Under the pieces are notes generated by a model that saw nothing but the letters and a program-made list of their open reading frames with translations, was not told the origin of the DNA and did no database searches. Of a DNA stretch of 64,000 nucleotides, positions 15,895 through 23,093 are shown one piece after another; positions within the stretch are counted from its first letter, which is position 1, and every line of letters starts with the position of its first letter. The stretch covers positions 248,001 to 312,000 of the forward strand of contig NZ_BMRM01000005.1 in NCBI RefSeq assembly GCF_014648635.1, in the 5' to 3' direction. The stretch is from Streptomyces cinerochromogenes (GTDB lineage: Bacteria > Actinomycetota > Actinomycetes > Streptomycetales > Streptomycetaceae). A program made the translations under genes and the position numbers.

Positions 15895-16148
15895 GGGATC
15901 CCCTGTGTCGCTGCGGTGGTTCGCGAACCGGGAGGGTCCGGCGGCGGGCGTCCGCCGGTGGCGCCCACGACGCCCAGCCTGGTCCGGTCGCAGGGCGTGG
16001 GGGAGGCCGTCCGGCGTTCGCTGCGCACAGGGGCATGAGCCGTGCGCGGTGAGGCATCGCGCCGTGCGCCGCGCGGCAAGGGGCACCGGTCACGCGGCTC
16101 CAGGGTTGCTCCTGAGGGCGGGGGCGGCCGCGGGCCGCGTCCCGCCGC

Positions 16149-16167
16149 TCATCTCCCTGCGAGATGA
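16149..16167. promoter_or_regulatory. Inverted repeat in the AraC/MFS divergent region
   Basis: TCATCTC (16149-16155) and GAGATGA (16161-16167) are perfect inverted 7-mers with a 5-base centre, 83 bases upstream of the MFS gene. It is a candidate operator for the AraC or LysR neighbours. The rest of the 355-base gap (15895-16249) has no gene and only GC-rich sequence. Confidence 0.4.
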
Positions 16168-16249
16168 CTGACATCGCGAACGATCGCACCGGGTGAGGAA
16201 GGCGGCCGGGGGTCCGGTCGTTGTGGCTGCGTGACGAAAGAAGGTGCAC

Positions 16250-17488
16250 ATGTTCCCCTCACGTGCGGTACGCCGTCCGGACCGCTCCGCGCCGCAGGCG
16301 CACGGCGTCCCGGGCCGGCTGGTGGCACTGCTGGCCGTCGCGTCCGGTATGACGGTCGCCAACCTCTACTACGCGCAGCCGCTGCTGTCGGCGCTCAGCG
16401 AGGTCTTCCGGATCAGCACGGCCACCGCGGGCACACTGATCACGCTCACCCAGATCGGCTACGTCCTCGGCATGGTCTTCCTGGTCCCGCTCGGTGACCG
16501 GCTGGAGAAGCGCGGTCTGGTCTCGGTCCTGCTGACCGTCACGGCCCTCGCCCTCGTGGTGGCCGGCCTGGCCCCGAACTTCCCCGTGCTGCTGGCCGCC
16601 GCGCTGGTCAGCGGTGGCACCTCGGTGGTGGCCCAGATCCTGGTGCCGTTCGCCGCGAGCCTCGCCCCGGACCACGCCAGGGGGCGGATCGTGGGCCGGG
16701 TGATGAGCGGTCTCCTCACCGGCATCCTGCTCTCCCGGACGCTCAGCAGCCTGGTGTCCGACGTGGCGGGCTGGCGCGTGGTCTTCCTGGGCTCCGCCGT
16801 CCTCATGGCCGTGCTGACGGTGGCTCTGCGCGCCGCGCTCCCCCGCCACGCCCCCACCACCTCCGTGCCGTACCACCACGTGCTGCGCTCCACGGTCCAG
16901 CTGGTCCGCACCCACCCGGTGCTGCTGCGCCGCGGGCTGTACCAGGCGGCGATGTTCGCCGCGTTCAGCGCCTTCTGGACGACGGTCTCCTTCGTCCTGA
17001 CCGGCCCCCGCTTCCACTACTCGCCGGTCGGTGTCGGCGTCTTCGCCCTCGTGGGCGCGGCGGGTGCCGCGGTGGCGCCGTTCGCCGGGCACTGGGCCGA
17101 CCGGGGGCTCACGCGTCCCATGACGGGTGCCGCGTTCGTGGTCGCCGCCCTGTCCTTCGTGCTCGCGGGCGTGGGCGGGCACAGCGTCGTCCTGATAGCC
17201 GTGGCGGCGATCCTGATCGACATGGCCGTACAGACGACCCTCATCCTGGGGCAGCACACCGTCTACGCGCTCGACCCCGGCGCCCGTGCCCGGCTCAACA
17301 GCGCCTTCATCGCCATGTTCTTCGTCGGCGGCGCGGCCGGCTCCCAGCTGGGCTCGTCGGTCTACCACGCCGGAGGCTGGGCGGCGCTCACCGTACTGGG
17401 AGCCGTGCTCCCGCTGGCCGCGCTCGTCTACTGGGCGTTCGAGCGGCCGCGGCCGGGCGGGCGGGCCCCGGCGGGGGAGACTCACTGA
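16250..17488 (+). CDS. MFS exporter
   Basis: A 412-residue major facilitator with twelve hydrophobic helices. The first helix runs into TVANLYYAQPLLSAL, typical of the YnfM/AraJ-like exporters, and the loop after helix 2 is PLGDRLEKRGLV, the MFS GDRxxRR-type motif. Such proteins export sugars, arabinose-like compounds or drugs by proton antiport. The ATG at 16250 is preferred to the GTG at 16244 because AAGG is 5 bases from it. It is followed after 61 bases by a LysR gene in the same direction and preceded by a divergent AraC gene. Confidence 0.88.
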   Translation: MFPSRAVRRPDRSAPQAHGVPGRLVALLAVASGMTVANLYYAQPLLSALSEVFRISTATAGTLITLTQIGYVLGMVFLVPLGDRLEKRGLVSVLLTVTALALVVAGLAPNFPVLLAAALVSGGTSVVAQILVPFAASLAPDHARGRIVGRVMSGLLTGILLSRTLSSLVSDVAGWRVVFLGSAVLMAVLTVALRAALPRHAPTTSVPYHHVLRSTVQLVRTHPVLLRRGLYQAAMFAAFSAFWTTVSFVLTGPRFHYSPVGVGVFALVGAAGAAVAPFAGHWADRGLTRPMTGAAFVVAALSFVLAGVGGHSVVLIAVAAILIDMAVQTTLILGQHTVYALDPGARARLNSAFIAMFFVGGAAGSQLGSSVYHAGGWAALTVLGAVLPLAALVYWAFERPRPGGRAPAGETH

Positions 17489-17549
17489 GACCCGGCCCGC
17501 CGACGAGCGCCGGGCCGCGCGGCCCGGCCGGCCCCCGAAGGAGCACAGG

Positions 17550-18419
17550 ATGGATCTGCGGCAGATGGAGGTCGTCGTGGCGGTGGCCGACGCGGGCGGC
17601 TTCACGGCGGCGGCGCGACGGCTGCACGTGGTCCAGTCGGCGGTCTCCGGCACCGTGCGGGCGCTGGAACGGGAACTGGGCACCCCGCTGTTCGACCGCA
17701 CCACGCACCGGGTCGCGCTGACCCCGGCGGGCGAGGCGTTCGTCCCGGCGGCACGGGCCGCTCTGCGGGCGGCGGAGGCCGCCCGGGAGGCGGTCGACGC
17801 GGTCCGCGGGGAGCTGCGCGGCCGGATCACGGTGGGCACGATGCAGGGCGTGTGGGCCGGCCTGCACCACGCGCTGGCCGCGCTCCGGGCGGAACACCCG
17901 GGTCTCGGGGTGCAGCTGCGGCAGGCGGCGGTCGCCGACATCCGGCAGGCACTGCGGGAGGGCACGGTGGACATGGCCGTGGTGGCGCTGGACCGGCAGC
18001 AGCAGCGCGGTCTGACGACCCGGCTGCTGTCCCAGGAGGAGATGGTGCTGGTGGCCTCGCCGGGGCGGGACCCGGGCGCCTCGGCCTCCCGGGGTGAGGC
18101 CGAACTCGCCGATGCCGCCCGGCTGCCGCTGGTGGACTTCAGCCAGGGCTGGGCGATCCGGCACGCGGTGGACCGGGCCTTCCGGGCCGCCGGCGTCGAC
18201 CGCACCACGACCTTCGAGGTGAACGACATCGTCGCGGCGGCCGAGCTGGTCCGCACCGACCTGGGGGTCTGCATCATGCCCCGGTCGATCGCGGACCGCT
18301 TCCCCGACCTGACGACCTACCGGATCCGGCGGCACGCACCCCGCTGGAAGATCATGCTGGTGCGGCCTCCCGGTGAGGCGCCGCCCGCGGTCGCCGCGCT
18401 GTGGCGGCACTTCGCCTGA
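17550..18419 (+). CDS. LysR-family transcriptional regulator
   Basis: A 289-residue LysR protein starting MDLRQMEVVVAVADAGGFTAAARRLHVVQSAVS (in pieces), the standard winged HTH, with the linker helix after TPAGEAF. The C-terminal two-lobe effector domain begins near RITVGTMQGVW and ends with LVRPPGEAPP. It lies directly downstream of the MFS exporter, likely in one transcript, which fits local control of efflux. The ATG follows GAAGGAG by 8 bases. Confidence 0.9.
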   Translation: MDLRQMEVVVAVADAGGFTAAARRLHVVQSAVSGTVRALERELGTPLFDRTTHRVALTPAGEAFVPAARAALRAAEAAREAVDAVRGELRGRITVGTMQGVWAGLHHALAALRAEHPGLGVQLRQAAVADIRQALREGTVDMAVVALDRQQQRGLTTRLLSQEEMVLVASPGRDPGASASRGEAELADAARLPLVDFSQGWAIRHAVDRAFRAAGVDRTTTFEVNDIVAAAELVRTDLGVCIMPRSIADRFPDLTTYRIRRHAPRWKIMLVRPPGEAPPAVAALWRHFA

Positions 18420-18527
18420 GACGTTTCTGCCTGTGTTCTTCCTGGTGGCCCGGTGGTGCCCGCTGCTTGGCTGGTCCACGGGGCACGACCGGTACGGCCC
18501 CGGTGACCTCATGCCAGGGAGAACAAG

Positions 18528-19496
18528 GTGAGCTGGGTGCTGACGACCGACGCGGTGCCGGACCGGGACAGGGCCCCTTCCTGGAGCGACGCGGTGGGCA
18601 GAGCGCTGGTACCGGTCGCCGTCACGCCCCACGACGAGCCGTTCGACGGCGGGATCACCACCGACGCCCTCGGCTGCCTCCGGATCTCCCGCATCGAGGG
18701 CGGTGCGCAGCGGATCAGCCGCACCCCGGCCCTGATCGCGCGTCACCCCGGGGACCAGGTGGCGTTCGGCCTGCAGGTGTCGGGTGCCGCCACCCTCGTC
18801 CAGGACGGCCGGCGGGCCGAGCTGGGCAGCGGCGACCTGGTGGTCTACGACACGGCGCGGCCCTTCTCCCTGAGCTGTCCGCAGCGTTTCACCACCCACG
18901 TCTTCCAGTTGCCGCGCCATCAGCTCGGCGTCGCGGACAGCGACATCCGGCAGGTCACCGGTGTCGCGATCGGCACGGGGCACGGCTTCGGCGCGGTGCT
19001 GCGGCCCTTCCTCACCACGCTGGCCGACGCGGCCCCCTCCTACCCGCCCGCCGTGGGTCAGCGGCTGGCCGGGCACGTCGTCGACCTGTTCGCCACCCTG
19101 ATCGCCGATCGCGCCGGCCGGGACCCGGACGGCGCCCCCGACCACCTCGTGCAGAACGTCCGCGCCCACATCGACCGGAACCTCGGCGAGGTCTCCCTCT
19201 CCCCGGAGTCCATCGCCCGGGCGCACCACATATCCGTCCGCTACCTGCACCGGCTCTTCGAGGGCGAGGGGATCACCGTGGGCCGTCTCGTCCAGCAGCG
19301 GCGGCTGGAGGCGTGCGCCCGTGAACTCGCCCGCCGCGGGCGGGTGACCCCCACCGTCTCGGCGGTGGCCCGGCGCTGGGGATTCGTCAGTCCGTCCCAC
19401 TTCAGCCGCGCGTTCCGCGCCGCCTACGGGCTCTCCCCGCGGGAGTGGCGGCAGGTGCACGCGGACGGGGGCGAGGGCGACCGGTACGGGAGCTGA
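18528..19496 (+). CDS. AraC-family regulator, paralogue of 14887-15894
   Basis: A 322-residue regulator with an N-terminal cupin-like domain (HPGDQVAFGLQVSGAATLVQDGR in pieces, DLVVYDTARPFSL) and a C-terminal double HTH ending FVSPSHFSRAFRAAYGLSP. The helix block HISVRYLHRLFEGEG is almost the same as in the AraC protein at 14887-15894, so the two are recent or related paralogues within 3 kb. The GTG at 18528 follows AGGGAGAACAAG. No obvious target gene is adjacent on the same strand; it is convergent with the large NB-ARC regulator. Confidence 0.9.
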   Translation: MSWVLTTDAVPDRDRAPSWSDAVGRALVPVAVTPHDEPFDGGITTDALGCLRISRIEGGAQRISRTPALIARHPGDQVAFGLQVSGAATLVQDGRRAELGSGDLVVYDTARPFSLSCPQRFTTHVFQLPRHQLGVADSDIRQVTGVAIGTGHGFGAVLRPFLTTLADAAPSYPPAVGQRLAGHVVDLFATLIADRAGRDPDGAPDHLVQNVRAHIDRNLGEVSLSPESIARAHHISVRYLHRLFEGEGITVGRLVQQRRLEACARELARRGRVTPTVSAVARRWGFVSPSHFSRAFRAAYGLSPREWRQVHADGGEGDRYGS

Positions 19497-19515
19497 CGCG
19501 CCGGGGCCACCCGTC

Positions 19516-21852
19516 TCAGCCGGTGTCCAGTTCCGCGAGCCGGGCGCGTGCCGCGGCGATCCGGCGCGCGTCCGCGTCGGCGCCGAGGGCGACACAGCGC
19601 GTGAACGCCTCGCGCGCCTCCCCGGTACGGCCGGCTTTCCGCAGGACGTCGCCGAGCGAGAGCAGATAGCGGCTCTCCAGACCGACGTTGCCCTCCTTGC
19701 GGCTCAGCTCCACCGAGGCCCGCAGCTGCTCCACCGCTTCGTCCCAGCGTCCCAGATGGCTGTAGCTGATGCCCACGTTCGCGAGGGCGGTGACCCGGGT
19801 GAAGGCGGCGATGTGCGGTTCGACGCCGTCACCGGCCTCGTCCAGCCGGGTCAGGATCTCCCGGTTGACCTCGATCGCCTCCTCGTGGCGCCCGGCTCCC
19901 CTCAGCTGCCAGCCGCGTGCGGCGAGCGCCTGGAGCATGCCGGGCAGGTCTCCGGCGGCCTGGAACAGCGCCAGGGCGTCGGTGATGTGCCCGGCGAACT
20001 GCTCCACCTCGCCCAGCAGGTGGTGGGCCCACGCGGCGTACAGGTGCGCCCACGCCTGCTGGGCGAGGTCACCGGCCCGCTCGGCCGCGGCGAGGCCGCG
20101 GGCGGAGTACGGGAGGCTGTCGCGGGGCCTGCCCTCGCACAACAGCAGGGCCCAGGCGTAGTAGTTGAGGTGGGTCGCTTCGAGCAGGGGGTCGCCGAGG
20201 GCCTCGGCGGACCGGGCGGACGCGCCGAACACCTCCGGCCAGTGCCCCCAGAACATCCACTGGTCGGAGAACCAGTGCAGGGCCTCGGCCACCTCGACGA
20301 CGGTGGTGTGGTCGCCGTCCGCGGCGGCGGCGTGCAGGGCCGCCAGCCAGTTGGCGGACTCGGTCTGGAGCCAGTCACGGGCCCTGTCGGCGCTGGAGAG
20401 GTCCACCGTGCCCCGCCAGGACGGCGGCGGGGCCCCGTGACCGGGTTCGTACCACCGGCCGGCCACGACGGCCGTCTCCAGCAGCCAGCGGAACATCGAC
20501 CGGCGGGCCCGGTCGACGTCCGCCTCGCCGTCCTCGGCGAGAAGGCGGTCACGGCCGTACAGGCACAGCAGGTCGTGCAGCCGGTAGCGGTCGTCGCTGC
20601 CGCCGAGCAGGCCCGCCTCGACCAGTTCCTCCAGGGTGTCCTCGGTGTCGTAGAGGTCCTGGCCGGTGAGCCGGGCGGCGCAGGCCGCGCTCACGTCGGG
20701 GCCGGGGACCAGGGACAGCCGCCGGAACAGGCGGGCGGCCGTGGGCGTCAGCTGGCGGTAGGACAGGTAGAAGGCGCCCGCCACCCGGACGTCCCCGGCG
20801 GCCAGCGCGTCCAGCCGCCGTTCCTCGTCGGCCAGCCGGTCCGCGAGCCGGCGCACGCTCCAACCGGTGCGGGTGGCCAGCCAGTTGCCCGCGACCCTGA
20901 GGGCGAGCGGGAGGTGCGCGCAGAGCCGGGCGACCTCCTCCAGTGCCCGCGGTTCGGCCGCGGCGCGGTCAGCGCCGACGAGGGAGGCGAGGAAGGCGGC
21001 CGACTCGGCGGGTTCGAGCCGGCCGAGCGGCAGCCGGTGCACGTCGTCCAGGCCGGTGAGCATACGGCGGCTGGTCACCAGGACCAGTGTCCCGCCCGAG
21101 CCGGGCAGCAGCGGACGTACCTGCGCCTCGTCGCGGGCGTTGTCCAGCACCAGCAGGCAGCGGCGGTCGGCGAGGACCTGCCGGTACAGGGCGGGGTGGG
21201 CCTGTGCTCCGGCCTTCGCCAGGTCCCGGTCGGGTACGCCGACGGCCTTGAGCACCCGGACCATCAGCTCGGACGGGGCGGGCGGGCTGTCGTCGGTCCC
21301 GCGCAGGTCCACCATGAGCTGGCCGTCCGGGAAGCGGTCGGCGAGCCGGCGGGCGGCGCGCAGCGCGAGGGTGGTCTTGCCGGTGCCGGGCGGGCCGTGG
21401 ATGGCGACGACGACGGGATGGGGCTCCGTGGCGGCGCCGCCCGCCCCAAGGACGCGGTCCTCGGCACCGGCCCTCGCGGGCGGGCCGGCGAGCGCCTCCA
21501 GGCGGGTCAGCTCGTCCACGCGGCCGACGAAGTCGTCCGTGCCGCGGGGGAAGGAGCGGACGCCAACGGGGCTGTAACCGGGGGTGCGTCCGGCGCGGGC
21601 GGCGGCGAGCAGCCGCTCCCGCTCGGCGTCGTCCAGACCGAGTCCGTCCGCGAGCGCCGCCACCGTCCGCCGCTGCGGTGCGGCCCGCCGTCCGCGCTCC
21701 AGATCGCCGATGCCGCGCACGCTGACACCGGACGCCTCCGCCAGGGCCTCCATGGTCAGCGACTTGCCCAGCCGCATCTCCCGCAGCAGTGGCCCGAACG
21801 CCGCCTCCTGTGCGGCCGCCTCTTGTGCGGACACTTCCGCCCCCTCCGCCAT
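19516..21852 (-). CDS. XRE-type NB-ARC/TPR regulator (AfsR-like architecture)
   Basis: A 778-residue multidomain regulator. Residues about 20-80 are an XRE HTH (LLREMRLGKSLTMEALAEASG). An NB-ARC STAND ATPase follows, with Walker A GPPGTGKTT at 153-161 and Walker B RCLLVLDNARDE, then a winged-helix part (YRLHDLLCLYGRDRLL). The C-terminal 300 residues are TPR repeats, for example ALANVGISYSHLGRWDEAVEQ. Such proteins switch between ADP and ATP states on sensing a partner and act on secondary metabolism or differentiation genes. It differs from AfsR proper, which has a SARP N-terminus. The target is unknown. The ATG at 21852 has no ribosome site; see the promoter entry. Confidence 0.88.
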   Translation of the reverse strand: MAEGAEVSAQEAAAQEAAFGPLLREMRLGKSLTMEALAEASGVSVRGIGDLERGRRAAPQRRTVAALADGLGLDDAERERLLAAARAGRTPGYSPVGVRSFPRGTDDFVGRVDELTRLEALAGPPARAGAEDRVLGAGGAATEPHPVVVAIHGPPGTGKTTLALRAARRLADRFPDGQLMVDLRGTDDSPPAPSELMVRVLKAVGVPDRDLAKAGAQAHPALYRQVLADRRCLLVLDNARDEAQVRPLLPGSGGTLVLVTSRRMLTGLDDVHRLPLGRLEPAESAAFLASLVGADRAAAEPRALEEVARLCAHLPLALRVAGNWLATRTGWSVRRLADRLADEERRLDALAAGDVRVAGAFYLSYRQLTPTAARLFRRLSLVPGPDVSAACAARLTGQDLYDTEDTLEELVEAGLLGGSDDRYRLHDLLCLYGRDRLLAEDGEADVDRARRSMFRWLLETAVVAGRWYEPGHGAPPPSWRGTVDLSSADRARDWLQTESANWLAALHAAAADGDHTTVVEVAEALHWFSDQWMFWGHWPEVFGASARSAEALGDPLLEATHLNYYAWALLLCEGRPRDSLPYSARGLAAAERAGDLAQQAWAHLYAAWAHHLLGEVEQFAGHITDALALFQAAGDLPGMLQALAARGWQLRGAGRHEEAIEVNREILTRLDEAGDGVEPHIAAFTRVTALANVGISYSHLGRWDEAVEQLRASVELSRKEGNVGLESRYLLSLGDVLRKAGRTGEAREAFTRCVALGADADARRIAAARARLAELDTG

Positions 21853-21869
21853 GATGTTTGAATATTCTA
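21853..21869 (-). promoter_or_regulatory. Possible leaderless promoter of the NB-ARC regulator
   Basis: On the minus strand the AT-rich stretch TTAGAATATTCAAACATC precedes the ATG directly. TAGAAT (21869-21864) fits a -10 box ending 11 bases from the start codon, and no Shine-Dalgarno sequence is present. A transcript starting at or within a few bases of the ATG is therefore likely. No good -35 hexamer is visible. Confidence 0.45.
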
Positions 21870-21925
21870 ATTCTTGCGGGGCGGTCCTGCGGGGCTTCGG
21901 TGATCACGGTGCCGGCGGACCCGGC

Positions 21926-22810
21926 TCAGCGCTGGGGCACGACCGCCACCGGGCACTGGGACTGGCGCAGCAGGGTGTGCGCGACGCGGCCGAGCTGGTG
22001 CCCGGAACCGTCGTGCCGGTGACGGGCGCCGACGACGACGAGGTCGGCCGCGGCCGACAGCTCCGCGAGCACCTTGCGGGCCGTGCCCTCGGGTGTCGCG
22101 CGCCGCACGCGCACCCGGGGATGCCCGGCGGTCACGTCCCCCAGCAGGGTGTCGAGCAGTTCGGCCGCCTGCCGCTCGTGCCGGTGCGCGGCCTCCCCGG
22201 CGCGCAGGGGACGGACGACGCTCTCGTGCGCGGGCGCGTGCCAGGCGCGTACGGCATCGAGGACACAGCCGCGGGCCTCGGCCTCCTGGAAGGCGAAGCG
22301 CACGGCGTCGCCGGCGGTGTCCGGTTCCCCGGCGCCGAGCAGCACCCGGCCGTGGGTGCCCGCCAGTCCGGCCCGGTCCCCGCGGACGACGATGACCGGG
22401 CAGCGGGCGCGGGCGGCCACGGCCGGCCCGACCGAGCCGGGCAGCAGCCCCTTGAGCGCGCTCCGGCCGCGTGCCCCGGTGACGAGGGCGAAGGCCTCCT
22501 GCCCTGCCTGCAGCAGTGCGTCCACCGGGCTCTGCGGGAGGATGTCGGTGACCGTCCTGACGTCCGGCGACCGCTGCCGGGCCCGCGCGGCCGCCGAGGC
22601 GACGATCTGCTCGGCCATCACCTGCTCCGAGGGAGGTTCCTGCTCGCCCGGCGGTACGGCACCCTCGTAGCGCTCCCACAGGGAGGCGTACACCAGCCGC
22701 AGCGGCAGGCGGCGGCGGGCCGCCTCGTCCACCGCCCAGTCGACGGCCGTCAGACTGGGCTCCGATCCGTCCACTCCCACCACCAGGGGCAGTTCCGTCA
22801 TCGGGCTCAC
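21926..22810 (-). CDS. Tandem-domain universal stress protein
   Basis: A 294-residue protein of two Usp domains. The first starts LPLVVGVDGSEPSLTAVDWA and has the ATP-binding signature GARGRSALKGLLPGSV (G-2x-G-9x-G-S). The second domain ends with VVGARHRHDGSGHQLGRVAHTL, where the second Gly of the signature is missing, so it may not bind ATP. Such double Usp proteins belong to the DosR or Osd dormancy regulons in actinobacteria. The neighbours (PatA-like protein, DosS-like kinase, NarL-type regulator) support that. The start is GTG at 22810 or ATG at 22801; GTG has the better spaced AAAGG. Confidence 0.9.
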   Translation of the reverse strand: MSPMTELPLVVGVDGSEPSLTAVDWAVDEAARRRLPLRLVYASLWERYEGAVPPGEQEPPSEQVMAEQIVASAAARARQRSPDVRTVTDILPQSPVDALLQAGQEAFALVTGARGRSALKGLLPGSVGPAVAARARCPVIVVRGDRAGLAGTHGRVLLGAGEPDTAGDAVRFAFQEAEARGCVLDAVRAWHAPAHESVVRPLRAGEAAHRHERQAAELLDTLLGDVTAGHPRVRVRRATPEGTARKVLAELSAAADLVVVGARHRHDGSGHQLGRVAHTLLRQSQCPVAVVPQR

Positions 22811-22880
22811 CGCCTTTCACCGGGCCGCCCCGCCGGCAGCACGGTCCCTCGATGCCACCGTGACACGCCTCGCGCGCGGG

Positions 22881-23011
22881 CACGAGCAGACGGCCCCCAC
22901 CGTCCCGCGCGCGGCCACGAGCAGACGGCCCCTCCGTCCCCGGGGACGTCCGGCCCGCCGGCCCGCGCCGACCGGTCCGGCCTCCGCTCCGGACCCGGGG
23001 ACGTCCGGCCC
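22881..23011. repeat. Two pairs of short direct repeats upstream of the PatA-like gene
   Basis: CACGAGCAGACGGCCC occurs at 22881-22896 and 22916-22931, and GGGGACGTCCGGCCC at 22942-22956 and 22997-23011. They fill the 283-base gap between the divergent Usp and PatA-like genes. They could be operators for the nearby response regulator or remnants of the repeat expansion seen inside the PatA-like N-terminus. Confidence 0.7.
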
Positions 23012-23093
23012 CGCGGGATGCCCGGCCGGCCCCTGGGCCCCGTCCGGCCGGACGGCGGACGCTGGCCGCACCGCCCCGGAGGGAGACGCCCCG

